From Rhodopseudomonas palustris (GTDB lineage Bacteria > Pseudomonadota > Alphaproteobacteria > Rhizobiales > Xanthobacteraceae): a stretch of DNA of 64,000 nucleotides. The position numbers were made by a program, and so were the translations under genes. Location: positions 1,307,263 through 1,371,262 of the forward strand of contig NZ_QKQS01000023.1 of the NCBI RefSeq assembly GCF_003226555.1, read 5' to 3'. The notes under the pieces were generated by a model. It searched no databases, was not told where the DNA came from, and worked only from the letters and a program-made list of their open reading frames with translations. This document shows, one piece after another, positions 1 through 9,208 of this stretch. The stretch's first letter is position 1. Every line of letters begins with the position of its first letter.

Positions 1-1
1 C

Positions 2-466
2 GGGCGCAGCATCGCCGATCCGGACGGCGTCGACGGTGCGCCCGGCACGGTCGAGGGGCTCGGCCTGCTCGACACCGTCACGATCATGCAGGGCGACAAA
101 TCGACCACGCTGGTGCACGGCACCCACGTTGCGACTGGCGCGCCGGTCGAAGGCTACGAGATTCATCTCGGCCGCACCGAGGGACCGGATTGTGAGCGGC
201 CGGTGGTGACGATCGGCGGACGGCCCGATGGCGCGATCTCGCGCGACGGCCGGGTGCAAGGCACCTATCTGCACGGCCTGTTCACCAACGATGAGTTCCG
301 CCGTGCTTGGCTCTCCGGTCTCGGCATCGCCTCGCAGCTCGCTTACGACTCTCAGATCGAAACCGCTCTCGACGCGCTGGCTGATCATCTCGAAGCGCAT
401 CTCGACGTCGAGCGGATGATTGCAATCGCGCGCAGCCGTCAGAGCACGAATGCCAGTGCCGCGTAG
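2..466 (+). CDS. cobQ: Cobyric acid synthase CobQ, C-terminal part (5' end outside window)
   Basis: C-terminal end of the glutamine-dependent amidotransferase that amidates adenosyl-cobyrinic acid a,c-diamide to cobyric acid in adenosylcobalamin synthesis. The frame is open from base 2 with no start; residues read GRSIADPDG then EGLGLLDTVT, a hallmark of the GATase domain, and GTYLHGLFTND carries the histidine of the glutaminase triad. The nucleophilic cysteine lies upstream of the window. The last 28 bases overlap the convergent cobD. Family assignment is firm; only about 154 residues of a protein usually near 490 are visible. Confidence 0.93.
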   Translation, partial: GRSIADPDGVDGAPGTVEGLGLLDTVTIMQGDKSTTLVHGTHVATGAPVEGYEIHLGRTEGPDCERPVVTIGGRPDGAISRDGRVQGTYLHGLFTNDEFRRAWLSGLGIASQLAYDSQIETALDALADHLEAHLDVERMIAIARSRQSTNASAA

Positions 467-1410
467 ATCGCCGCCTGCAGAGCACAGGCAGCGACCATCA
501 CCCGCAGCGCGCGGCCGATATCGGCCGGCGTCGCCTCGCTGCGCGCTTCGGCGTTGAGATAAGGATCGTCGGTGATCTTGCCGCCGTAGCTGCGCGGGCC
601 TGCGAGCGCGACGCCGATCGCCGCCGCCATCGCCGATTCCGGCCAGCCGGCATTGGGCGAGCGATGCTTGCCGGCATCGCGCCGCATCACTGTGACCGCG
701 TGTTTGACCGAGCCGCGGACGATCGGTGCCACCAGCGCGATCAGCAGGCCCGACAGCCGCGCCGGAACGAGGTTCAGCACGTCGTCGAGCCGCGCCGCGG
801 CCCAGCCGAACGAGCGATGCAGCGGCGTCAGATGTCCGATCATCGAATCGGCGGTGTTGATCGTCTTGTAGATCAAGAGACCCGGCAGCCCGAGCAGCGC
901 CAGCCAGAACACCGGCGCGACCACACCGTCGGAGAAATTCTCGGCGCTGGATTCGATCGCGGCGCGGCAGACACCGGCTTCATCGAGCGTCTGCGGATCA
1001 CGGCCGACGATCAGCGACACTTTCTCGCGTGCCTCCGTGAGGCCGCCGGTCGCGAAAGCATCGCGCACCCGTGCGACGTGATCGTACAGGCTGCGCTGCG
1101 CGATCAGCGTCGCGGCCAGCACGGCCGCGACGATCCAGCCGCCGGGAAATTGCCGCAGCGGTGCTTCGAGCAACAGGCCGACCAGTCCCGCGACCGCGAT
1201 CAGAAACAGCACCGCGATGATGCCGGCGATCTTCTTGGTCCGCTCCGACCAGTCGTCGCGATTGAGCGTGCGATCGAGCCAGCCGATCATCGTGCCGATC
1301 AGGACGACCGGATGCGCCAGTCGTTTCCACAGCCAGTCGGGATCGCCGATCAGCGCGTCCAGGACGAGCGCGACCACGACGATCAGCAGCGCGTGGGAAT
1401 CCAGCAACAT
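439..1410 (-). CDS. cobD: Adenosylcobinamide-phosphate synthase CbiB/CobD
   Basis: Integral membrane protein of 323 residues that attaches the aminopropanol phosphate arm to adenosylcobyric acid, making adenosylcobinamide phosphate. The N-terminus (LVLDALIGDPDWLWKR, then HPVVLIG) and the internal stretch ESSAENFSDGVVAPVFW with KTINTADSMIGH are typical of CbiB. Several hydrophobic membrane segments are visible. The start has GGAG nine bases upstream. It begins one base after the end of the upstream BtuF-like gene, so the two are probably cotranscribed. The symbol follows Pseudomonas denitrificans nomenclature; the Salmonella name is cbiB. Confidence 0.93.
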   Translation of the reverse strand: MLLDSHALLIVVVALVLDALIGDPDWLWKRLAHPVVLIGTMIGWLDRTLNRDDWSERTKKIAGIIAVLFLIAVAGLVGLLLEAPLRQFPGGWIVAAVLAATLIAQRSLYDHVARVRDAFATGGLTEAREKVSLIVGRDPQTLDEAGVCRAAIESSAENFSDGVVAPVFWLALLGLPGLLIYKTINTADSMIGHLTPLHRSFGWAAARLDDVLNLVPARLSGLLIALVAPIVRGSVKHAVTVMRRDAGKHRSPNAGWPESAMAAAIGVALAGPRSYGGKITDDPYLNAEARSEATPADIGRALRVMVAACALQAAIYAALAFVL

Positions 1411-1411
1411 G

Positions 1412-2278
1412 TCATCGCTCCACGCGGGTGAATTCTTCGGTCAGCCGGTCGAGCGCATCGGCGAGCATCGGCCCGCCGCACACTGTCAGCCGCTCCGGCA
1501 CCGTAATCCGCTTCGACGACGGATAGAAGCGCTGCAGCGCCGGATGCAGCACGAAGGCGCGGCCTTCGTCCTCGGCGAAATCGCTGTCGCTCGTCATCAG
1601 CAGAAAGTCCGGTCGCAGCGCCACCACGGCTTCGAGCGAGGTGAAACCGCCGCGTTGCAGGCCGAGTCCGCTCGCAGCGTTGCGCAGCCCGACAGTGTCG
1701 AGCAGCGTGCTGATCAGGCTGTCGCGGCCCGACACCCAGCCGCGCCGTGCCAGCGGCAGCACGGTGAAGCGCGTCCGCGATGCCGCCTGTTTGGCGCGAG
1801 CGACCGCAGCGTCGATCCGCGCGATCGCGGCGTCGGCGCGCTCCGGATGGCCGAGCAGATCTGCCATCTGCCGGATCTGCGCTTTGGATTCGTCGATGGT
1901 CTTCACCGAATCGAATTCGACGACGCGCAGGCCCATCTGCTTCAGGAGCTCGCGCGTGGCGCGTTTGGTGTAGCGACCGCCGACCACGACGTCCGGCTTC
2001 AGCATCAGCACGTCTTCGGCGCCGCCCGACAATTGCGGAAACTGCGCTGCCTCGGCGGCGAGGAAAGAGCGATCGGCGTCGCGTGCATACGGGCTGAGCC
2101 CGAGGATCTGATCGGGATCGGCGAGCGTCAGCAGCAACTGATCGGTGCAGGTGTTGATCGACACCACCTTGGGCGCGGCGGCTGCGCTTGCGGCAGTTGC
2201 GAGACTCGCAACTAACAGCATCATCAATCCGGCTAAAACGGCGCCGAGGCTCTCGCGCTTTGGCCGCGATGGTGGCAA
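1412..2278 (-). CDS. BtuF-like periplasmic cobalamin/corrinoid-binding protein of an ABC importer
   Basis: Periplasmic substrate-binding protein of the helical-backbone (BtuF/FhuD/TroA-like) class. The mature part starts with KVVSINTCTDQLLLTLADPDQI, then has LMLKPDVVVGGRYT and LEAVVALRPDFLLMTSD, all common in this family. The start is uncertain. TTG at 2278 gives a good signal peptide (n-region RPKR, hydrophobic core, ATAASAAAA); ATG at 2224 or 2221 gives a signal peptide without basic residues. With the TTG start the gene begins 10 bases from the divergent cobC ATG. Context with cob genes and btuCD suggests corrinoids, but an iron-siderophore ligand cannot be excluded from sequence alone. 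Confidence 0.82.
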   Translation of the reverse strand: MPPSRPKRESLGAVLAGLMMLLVASLATAASAAAAPKVVSINTCTDQLLLTLADPDQILGLSPYARDADRSFLAAEAAQFPQLSGGAEDVLMLKPDVVVGGRYTKRATRELLKQMGLRVVEFDSVKTIDESKAQIRQMADLLGHPERADAAIARIDAAVARAKQAASRTRFTVLPLARRGWVSGRDSLISTLLDTVGLRNAASGLGLQRGGFTSLEAVVALRPDFLLMTSDSDFAEDEGRAFVLHPALQRFYPSSKRITVPERLTVCGGPMLADALDRLTEEFTRVER

Positions 2279-2287
2279 GACACGGTG

Positions 2288-3277
2288 ATGAAGCACGGCG
2301 GCGATCTCACAGCGGCGATGGTACGGCACGGCGGCGATGCCGCCGACTGGCTCGATCTGTCCACCGGAATCAATCCGCGGCCCTGGCCGATTCCGGAGAT
2401 CGCTGCGGATGCGTGGCAGCGCCTGCCGTCGCAGGCCGACGAAACCGCGCTGTACGATGCCGCGCGTTTTGCCTACGAGGTGCCCGAGGAGGCCGGCATC
2501 GTCGCCGCCGCCGGCACTCAGGCGCTGATCCAATGGCTGCCGCATCTCGCCGCGCCCGGTGGCGTCGCGATCATCGGGCCGACCTATGCGGAGCACGCGC
2601 TGGCCTGGCGCAATGCCGGGCGCGAGCTCGTCGGCATCGCGTCGCTCGACGACATTCCCGAACAGGCCCGCCACGCGGTGGTGGTGAACCCGAATAATCC
2701 AGATGGCAGGGTGGTCGAGATCGACACTTTGCGCCGCGCCGCCGCGCAACTGCGCCGGCGCGGCGGCTGGCTGGTGATCGACGAAGCCTTCGCCGATGTC
2801 GATCCGTCGTTCAGTGCGGCATCGCTGACGCCCGAGCTGCCGATCGTGGTGTTGCGCTCGTTCGGCAAGTTCTACGGGCTTGCCGGGGTGCGGCTGGGAT
2901 TTGCGATCGCGGGAGAAACAATCGCGCGGCGGATCAGTTTGGCACTCGGGCCGTGGAGTTGTTCCGGGCCGGCGCTGCGCATCGGCGCCGCGGCGCTGCG
3001 CGATCAAGCCTGGGCGATCGAAACCCGCGACGAACTCCGCGAACAGGCGATGCGGCTCGACGAGGTGCTGAGCGGCGCAGGACTCGATATCGTGGGCGGC
3101 ACCCCGCTGTTCCGGCTGGCGCGTCACCCCGGGGCGCATCGGTTGCACGAGTCCTTGGCAAAGCAGAGGATCTGGTGTCGCAGGTTCGACTGGGCGGACG
3201 ATCTGCTCAGGTTCGGCCTGCCTGCCGATACCGCGGGGTTCGATCGTCTCGCCGCCGCGCTCGCTGCGCCGCTGTAG
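2288..3277 (+). CDS. cobC: L-threonine-O-3-phosphate decarboxylase CobC (PLP enzyme)
   Basis: Fold-type I PLP-dependent aminotransferase-like enzyme of about 329 residues which, in this context, makes aminopropanol phosphate for the nucleotide loop of cobalamin. Visible motifs: NPNNPDGR, VIDEAFADVDP (PLP-phenol contact), and SFGKFYGLAGVRLGF, whose lysine near residue 193 binds PLP. ATG at 2288 is preferred; GTG at 2285 directly in front is an alternative. It is divergent from the btuF-like gene and convergent with btuD, so it is a single gene on its strand. HisC-type histidinol-phosphate aminotransferases look similar, but the position between cob genes favours CobC. Confidence 0.88.
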   Translation: MKHGGDLTAAMVRHGGDAADWLDLSTGINPRPWPIPEIAADAWQRLPSQADETALYDAARFAYEVPEEAGIVAAAGTQALIQWLPHLAAPGGVAIIGPTYAEHALAWRNAGRELVGIASLDDIPEQARHAVVVNPNNPDGRVVEIDTLRRAAAQLRRRGGWLVIDEAFADVDPSFSAASLTPELPIVVLRSFGKFYGLAGVRLGFAIAGETIARRISLALGPWSCSGPALRIGAAALRDQAWAIETRDELREQAMRLDEVLSGAGLDIVGGTPLFRLARHPGAHRLHESLAKQRIWCRRFDWADDLLRFGLPADTAGFDRLAAALAAPL

Positions 3278-3285
3278 CGGCACCG

Positions 3286-4061
<776 letters not shown>

Positions 4062-4065
<4 letters not shown>

Positions 4066-5087
4066 GCGACGCCTCCGCCAAGCGCGCGGCGCTCGCGCAC
4101 GATCAGATACAGGAAGAACGGCACGCCGATGATGGAGGTCAGCACCCCGACCTTGATGTCAGTGCTGGCCGGGATCAGCCGCACCGCGATGTCGGCGGCC
4201 AGCAGCAGCGCCGCGCCGGCGAGCGCGCTCGGCAGCAGCACGCGGGCGGGATCGTGGCCGATCAGGGGGCGTACCAGATGCGGCGCGACCAGGCCGATGA
4301 AGCCGATCGTGCCCGACACCGAGACGGCGCCGCCGACGCCGAGCGCGGTGCCGGCGATCACGATCAGCCGCAGCCGGCCAACGTCGATGCCGAGGCTTTG
4401 CGCGGTCTCTTCGCCGAGGCTGAGAGCGCGAAACGCGGCGCGCTGGCTGAACAGCAACACGCCGCCGGCGACGATGAACGGCAGCGCCAGCACGACGTGA
4501 CGGAAGCTGCGGTCCTCGAGCGAGCCGAGCAGCCAGAACGCGATTTCGAGGCTGGCGAACGGATTGGCCGACAGGTTCATCACCAGCGCGGTGGCGGCGC
4601 CGGCGAGCGCGGAGATCGCGAGGCCGGCGAGGATCAGCAGCAGCAGGCTGGCGTTACGCCCGGCGATTGCCAGCAGCACGAACACCGACACGAACGCCAT
4701 CGTGATCGCCGCGATCGGCAGCGCGAACGAACGGACGTCGGCGAGCCCGAGCGCGATGATCAGCACCGCGCCGAATGCGGCCGATTGCGGCGCGCCGAAC
4801 AGCGACGGCGACGCCAGCGGATTGCGCAGCAGGCCCTGCAGCGCCGCGCCGGACAGGCCGAGAATGCCCCCGATTGCGAGCGCCAAAATGGTGCGCGGCA
4901 GCCGGATCTGCTGCACGATGATCTGCTGCACCTCGCCGCCGACCCCGACCAGCGCCTGCACCACGGTGAGCGGCGACAGCTTGACCGGCCCGACCGCCAG
5001 CGATCCGATCGCCAGCACGGCGACAAGCACCGCGAGCGCGGCGGTGACCGCCGCCGCGCGCGAATTCGGTCCGGAACGTTGGGTCAT
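4062..5087 (-). CDS. btuC: FecCD-family ABC transporter permease BtuC-like
   Basis: Polytopic inner-membrane permease of 341 residues. Typical family stretches are visible: RLPRTILALAIGGILGLSGAALQGLLRNPLASPSLFG cut into its motifs RLPR and LRNPLA, the central GGAVSVSGTIGFIGLVAPHLVR region that docks the ATPase, and GHDPARVLLPSALAGA. It starts seven bases after the NiCoT gene stop and overlaps btuD by four bases. The same permease family serves siderophores; a B12 role rests on the riboswitch and cob neighbours. Confidence 0.87.
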
Positions 5088-5094
5088 GCCAGGC

Positions 5095-6153
5095 TCATTT
5101 CTGCACGGCCGCGGCGCCCTGGTCGAGCCTGTGATAGCCGTTAAGGCGGTAGATGATGGTCGAGACGATCCAGCTCGCCACGAACAGCGCCACGATGCCG
5201 TAGCCGAGCGCGCCGAAATTCTCGTTCAGCTCGGCGATCCACTCCCAGAACGCGCCTTCGAGATGGAGCCGCCCGGCGAGCAGGCCGAGCGTCTCGATGC
5301 CGCCGATCAGCAGCGCCACCAGCACCGACACCATCGTGATGGTCATGTTGTAGTACAGCTTGCGGACCGGGTTGCGATACGCCCAGCCATAGGCGCCTAG
5401 CATCAGCACGCCGTCGAGGGTGTCGACCAGGGTCATGCCGGCGGCGAACAGCGCCGGGAACACCAGGATCGACCAGTGCGAAATGTTGCCGGAGGCGTTG
5501 GCGGCGAGGCCGAACAGGCTGATTTCGCTGGCGGTCTCGAAGCCGAGCGCGAACAACAGCCCGATCGGAAACAGCTGCCAGCTCTTGGAGACGAAGCGGA
5601 ACAGCGGCCGGAACAGCCGCGCCAGCCAGCCGCGCTGCTGCAGCAGCTCGTTGATGTCGTCGTCGTGCACGAGCTCGCCGGCCTTGGCCTTCTTGAATGC
5701 CCGATACACGCCGCTCAGCACCGACAGATTCGCGATCGCGATCGCGAACAGAAACAGCGCCGACGCCGATGTGCCGATCACGCCGCCGATCTCGCGATAG
5801 CCGGAGAACCGCTCGGTGAGCGAATTGGCCGCGATTGCGATCGCCAGCGACGCCACCAGCACCACGGTGGAATGGCCGAGCGCGAAGAACAGCCCGACCG
5901 CGACCGGCCGCTTGCCCTCCTGCATCAGCTTGCGGGTGACGTTGTCGATCGCCGCGATGTGGTCGGCGTCGAGCGCGTGGCGCAGGCCGAGGCTATAGGC
6001 CAGTACCGCGGTGCCGATTAGCACCGGCTCACCCGCAAAGGCGGTCAGCGCCCAGGCCCAGGCGGCGATATTGGCGAGCACCAGGCCGCCGAGCACGGCG
6101 ATCAGGCGGACGCGGAATCCATCGGAAGAAGCGGGCAGAACGAGTTCGGTCAT
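5095..6153 (-). CDS. NiCoT-family cobalt/nickel transporter (HoxN/NicT/NixA type)
   Basis: High-affinity Co2+/Ni2+ permease of 352 residues with about eight membrane segments. The family signature LRHALDADHIAAIDN is near residue 57, and further family motifs GHSTVV, FALGFETASEISLF and GMTLVDTLDG follow. It is the first gene of an operon with btuC and btuD, and the transcript begins with a B12 riboswitch, which makes cobalt for corrin synthesis the likely physiological substrate rather than nickel. GGAGA lies five to six bases before the ATG. The acidic-histidine loop LVHDDDINELLQQ between helices is usual for the family. Confidence 0.92.
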   Translation of the reverse strand: MTELVLPASSDGFRVRLIAVLGGLVLANIAAWAWALTAFAGEPVLIGTAVLAYSLGLRHALDADHIAAIDNVTRKLMQEGKRPVAVGLFFALGHSTVVLVASLAIAIAANSLTERFSGYREIGGVIGTSASALFLFAIAIANLSVLSGVYRAFKKAKAGELVHDDDINELLQQRGWLARLFRPLFRFVSKSWQLFPIGLLFALGFETASEISLFGLAANASGNISHWSILVFPALFAAGMTLVDTLDGVLMLGAYGWAYRNPVRKLYYNMTITMVSVLVALLIGGIETLGLLAGRLHLEGAFWEWIAELNENFGALGYGIVALFVASWIVSTIIYRLNGYHRLDQGAAAVQK

Positions 6154-6189
6154 GGCGGTCTCCGGCCGGTGAGCAGCATTCTGTCACCT

Positions 6190-6460
6190 GTGCGGCGGAC
6201 CGCTCCAGCCGCGCGCGCCGCACGGTGGAAGATGACGCACTCAGGCCGGTCTCCTGGCTCACGGGTCGTCGCGATCCTTCGCCTTCCCGGGTCGGGGCAC
6301 CCAGTGGCCGATTGAAGGACCGCTCACCGCTCACAGTTGCGGGCGCAGCGCCGGATTTGGGTTTGCGGCCATCAGCTTGGGCCCGCACCGGCTTCCCTGT
6401 GCCGGACGATTCCCGGCACACCTGAACGGGCGCGATCAAATGGAAGCGGGGGGGCTTTGT
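6190..6460 (-). promoter_or_regulatory. Cobalamin (B12) riboswitch with downstream expression hairpin
   Basis: Read on the minus strand the leader of the NiCoT-btuCD operon shows the conserved AdoCbl aptamer: a 5' CAGGTG element with GGGAA and CCGGTG blocks, AATCCGG, the CCCGCAACTGTGAGCGG core, GGCCACTGGGTGCCCCG, GGGAAGG and finally the B12 box GAGCCAGGAGACCGGCC at about 6241-6262. Between the box and the gene a perfect 8-bp inverted repeat (6190-6197 with 6216-6223) could be the expression platform. No U-run follows it, so translational or Rho-dependent control is more likely than an intrinsic terminator. Confidence 0.93.
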
Positions 6461-6491
6461 CAATCGCCGCCTTGGTCGGGCGCCCAGCGTC

Positions 6492-6815
6492 TCACGCGGG
6501 TGTGCTGAGCTTCAGCCCGATCATGCCGGCGACGATCATCGACAGGCACAACACCCGAACCCCACTGGCCGGCTCGCCGTACAGCGCCATGCCGACCACG
6601 ATGCTGCCGGCCGCGCCGATTCCGGTCCACACCGCGTAGGCGGTGCCGAACGGCAGCGATTTCAGCGCGATGCTCATCAGGCCGAAGCTCGCCAGAATGG
6701 CGGCCAGGGTGACGACCGCGGGCCAGAACCGGGTGAAACCTTCGGAATGCTTCAGCCCCAGCGCCCAGACGATCTCCATCAGGCCCGCGGCAAACAGCGC
6801 GAGCCAGCCGGTCAT
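6492..6815 (-). CDS. SMR-family small transporter, SugE/Gdx-like
   Basis: Small multidrug resistance family protein of 107 residues with four hydrophobic helices. The first helix has WLALFAAGLMEIVWALGLK with the essential membrane glutamate in the context GLMEIVWA, and the helix 2-3 region LPFGTAYAVWTGIGAAGSIV is typical of SugE (guanidinium exporters) rather than EmrE. Start ATG at 6815 overlaps the upstream btaB stop by four bases, so it is translationally coupled with a lipid gene. Most SugE subtype members act singly as homodimers. A role in export of guanidinium or a cationic compound is inferred, not shown. Confidence 0.85.
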   Translation of the reverse strand: MTGWLALFAAGLMEIVWALGLKHSEGFTRFWPAVVTLAAILASFGLMSIALKSLPFGTAYAVWTGIGAAGSIVVGMALYGEPASGVRVLCLSMIVAGMIGLKLSTPA

Positions 6816-7549
6816 GGCTTGTGGCGCGGCGGCAGCGTCAGTACCGCGAGCTGCGCATAGCCGCGATACGGCCGCTCGAACCGCAGGCCGGCACCGGTCC
6901 GGGCCGCGGCCTGCATCAGCACCGCTTCCAACCCGTCGCGCGGATTGACGTCGAACAGCGCCAGCCAGCGCCGCAGCAGGTTGCGCGCCACCGCGGGCAG
7001 GCCGCGCTGGTCGCCGAAATCGACGATGTGCAGTCTGCCGCCCGGCTTCAGATTGGCGATCGCGCGATCGATCACCGCGGTCCAGTCCGGAATCATCGAC
7101 AGGCTGTAGGAGATCATGACGTGGTCGAAGCTGACCGCCTGGCCGAATACCGCCTGCGCGGCAAACGTCGTGGCGTCGCCATGCGCGACCTTGACCCGGG
7201 CCATCAGCCCGGCGCCTTCGAGCGATCCGATCGCCGAGGTCAGCATCTCGGTCGACACGTCGAAACCATAGAATTTCGCGTCGCGGTACCGCGCCGCTGC
7301 CTGGATCAGGTTGCGGCCGGTGCCGCAGCCGACTTCCAGCACGGTTTCGCCGGCTTGCGGCTGCAGCTCGGCGATCAGCTGATCGCGGCCGAGAAGATAG
7401 TACCGGCGAGTCAGATCGTAGATGTGGCGCTGATAGCGATACATCCGATTCATGCGCGAGGTCGCGTCGACCGGCCACGCCGGATCGGCGGCGAGCTCGG
7501 GGTGCGTGAGCTCGGTACGCGGAAGATCGGTGCGAGTGAGCGTTGTCAT
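6812..7549 (-). CDS. btaB: Diacylglycerylhomoserine N-methyltransferase BtaB
   Basis: Class I SAM-dependent methyltransferase of 245 residues. The SAM-binding loop VLEVGCGTGRNL is near residue 68, with acidic FDVS after beta 2 and post-motifs HGDATTF and LKPGGRLHIVDFGDQ. Family resemblance is to BtaB, which N-methylates diacylglycerylhomoserine to the betaine lipid DGTS. Assignment rests mainly on the adjacent divergent btaA homologue. Start ATG 7549 is preferred over an upstream ATG at 7651 because the extension is not family-like and the intergenic operator sequences would fall inside it. Confidence 0.85.
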   Translation of the reverse strand: MTTLTRTDLPRTELTHPELAADPAWPVDATSRMNRMYRYQRHIYDLTRRYYLLGRDQLIAELQPQAGETVLEVGCGTGRNLIQAAARYRDAKFYGFDVSTEMLTSAIGSLEGAGLMARVKVAHGDATTFAAQAVFGQAVSFDHVMISYSLSMIPDWTAVIDRAIANLKPGGRLHIVDFGDQRGLPAVARNLLRRWLALFDVNPRDGLEAVLMQAAARTGAGLRFERPYRGYAQLAVLTLPPRHKP

Positions 7550-7597
7550 GGCCTGCCACCCTGGTTCGGCATCATCCGCCTTCCATCGCGGTTTCAG

Positions 7598-7615
7598 GCG
7601 ACAGGGTGATGACAA
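7598..7615 (-). promoter_or_regulatory. PHO-box-like sequence facing btaB
   Basis: On the minus strand this reads TTGTCAT-CACC-CTGTCGC, a direct repeat with 4-base spacing that matches the alphaproteobacterial PhoB consensus CTGTCAT-N4-CTGTCAT in 11 of 14 positions. It lies about 49 bases before the btaB ATG. In other alphaproteobacteria betaine-lipid genes are induced by phosphate starvation through PhoB; use of this site is inference. Confidence 0.5.
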
Positions 7616-7642
7616 AGGCGCCGCTGCTGATCGGGGCCGGAG

Positions 7643-7660
7643 CTGTCGCAAAACTGCAGT
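7643..7660 (+). promoter_or_regulatory. Degenerate PHO-box-like sequence facing btaA
   Basis: Plus strand reads CTGTCGC-AAAA-CTGCAGT, a weaker direct repeat of the CTGTCAT type with the same 4-base spacing, about 43 bases before the btaA ATG. It mirrors the better site that faces btaB. The second half matches only in four of seven positions, so this is tentative. Confidence 0.3.
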
Positions 7661-7702
7661 GTTACGCAGCTAGTTTGGATCGATTGCCACGTCGAGGATT
7701 TG

Positions 7703-8923
7703 ATGAATACGCAGCAACTGATCGCGGACGCCGTCCGCAACAGCAAGGATCGCAGCCAGTCGACGCTGTGGGACGCTTTGTTTTCGATCTGGTTTCGCCG
7801 CCTGGTCTATACCCAGATCTGGGAAGATCCCGAGGCCGACCTCGCGGCTATGCAGTTGCCGATCGGCTCCACCATCGTGACGATCTCGTCGGGCGGCTGC
7901 AATGCGCTGTCCTACCTCTCCGCCAAGCCGGCGCAGGTATTTGCGGTCGATCTCAATGAGGCGCATCTGGCGCTGCTCAAACTGAAGCTCGCCGGCCTGC
8001 GTGCGCTGCCGGACTACGCGTCATTCTGGCAGTTTTTCGGCGAGGGCGCCGCGGCGGATAACGCCGATCTGTATCGCCGGCGGCTGCGCCCGGCGCTCGA
8101 TCGCGACGCCCGCAGCTACTGGGACGAGCGCGACTTCCGCGGCCGGCCGCGCTACCGCTATTTCACCAACGGGTTCTATCGCCACGGCGCGCTCGGCCAT
8201 TTCATCGGGTTTGCGCATCTGCTGGCGCGGCTCGCCAAGATCGATCTCGACGTGCTGCTGAAGGGCGCGCCGAACTCGCCGGAGCGGCAGGCAGCGCTGC
8301 AGCGCGTCGACCGGCTGTTCCATTCGCGGTTCGCTCGGCTGCTTACCGGGACGCCGGCGCTGTTGTTCAGTCTCGGCATTCCGCCGCAGCAGCGCGAACT
8401 GCTCGGCGGCGACCAGCCGCTCAACGAGGTGCTGCATCAGCGCCTGCTCCGGCTGATCGACGCCTATCCGAACGAAACCAACTACTTCGCCTGGCAGGCG
8501 CTGAGCCGCAGCTATCCCGGCCCGGGCGATCGCTGCCTGCCGCTGTATCTGCAGGAAAGCCGTTATCAGCAGATGCGCGCCGGTGCCGGCCTGGTGATCC
8601 CGGTGCACGAAAACCTGCGGGTGTTCCTGGAGAGTCTGCCGGCCCGCCAGATCGACGCCGTAGTGCTGCTCGACTCCCAGGACTGGATGGCGCCGGACGA
8701 AATCCGCGCGCTGTGGGATGCGATCGACCGCGCCGGCAAGGAGCAGGTGCGGGTGATCTTCCGCACCGCCGGGGCCGAATCGCCGCTGGAAACCGAGCCG
8801 CTGGCCCCACTGCAGCAGACCTGGCAGCGCGACGCCGAACGCAGCGCGATCGGCTTCGACCGCGACCGTTCGGGCATCTATGGCGGCTTCCACTGCTACA
8901 TGCGGCGGGGCCACGCCGGGTGA
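7703..8923 (+). CDS. btaA: SAM:diacylglycerol 3-amino-3-carboxypropyltransferase BtaA (DUF3419)
   Basis: Enzyme of 406 residues that moves the aminocarboxypropyl group of S-adenosylmethionine to diacylglycerol, forming diacylglycerylhomoserine, the first step to the betaine lipid DGTS. Family-typical stretches: LVYTQIWEDPEADLAAM near residue 35, ITISSGGCNALSYL-like VTISSGGCNALSYL near 57, FAVDLNEAHLALL near 80, and late NYFAWQALSRSYP and LLDSQDWM. ATG 7703 has GAGGA four bases upstream; TTG 7700 is an alternative. It is divergent from btaB instead of cotranscribed as in Rhodobacter sphaeroides. Confidence 0.9.
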   Translation: MNTQQLIADAVRNSKDRSQSTLWDALFSIWFRRLVYTQIWEDPEADLAAMQLPIGSTIVTISSGGCNALSYLSAKPAQVFAVDLNEAHLALLKLKLAGLRALPDYASFWQFFGEGAAADNADLYRRRLRPALDRDARSYWDERDFRGRPRYRYFTNGFYRHGALGHFIGFAHLLARLAKIDLDVLLKGAPNSPERQAALQRVDRLFHSRFARLLTGTPALLFSLGIPPQQRELLGGDQPLNEVLHQRLLRLIDAYPNETNYFAWQALSRSYPGPGDRCLPLYLQESRYQQMRAGAGLVIPVHENLRVFLESLPARQIDAVVLLDSQDWMAPDEIRALWDAIDRAGKEQVRVIFRTAGAESPLETEPLAPLQQTWQRDAERSAIGFDRDRSGIYGGFHCYMRRGHAG

Positions 8924-9068
8924 CCCCAGGCCGGCTGCAACGCCTCGCCGGTCGCGCAGCTTGATTCAGCTCAAGCGGCGCGGCCGCCGGTTAGCTACGT
9001 TTCTGCTGACGAAGCGTGGTGCGGATGGTTCGTGCTTCCCGCGCCGGCGACGTCTCTCCCCAGACTGA

Positions 9069-9110
9069 CCCCGCGCTCCCGATGCGCAACCGGGAGGCGG
9101 GGTTATTGTT
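9069..9110 (+). terminator. Probable intrinsic terminator after btaA
   Basis: Stem CCCCGC/GCGGGG extended by CTCCC/GGGAG with one bulged G, loop of about 11 bases, then TTATTGTT. It sits about 145 bases after the btaA stop and before the LysR gene. The T-tract is short, so strength is uncertain. Confidence 0.6.
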
Positions 9111-9208
9111 GTCTGGCGGTGCCGCAGCGCGGCTGCCGGGCCGCCTTGCCGAATGCCTCCTGATCGGGCAAGACTCTTGAAATTCACCCGAATTTCCAAG
9201 AGGCTGGT

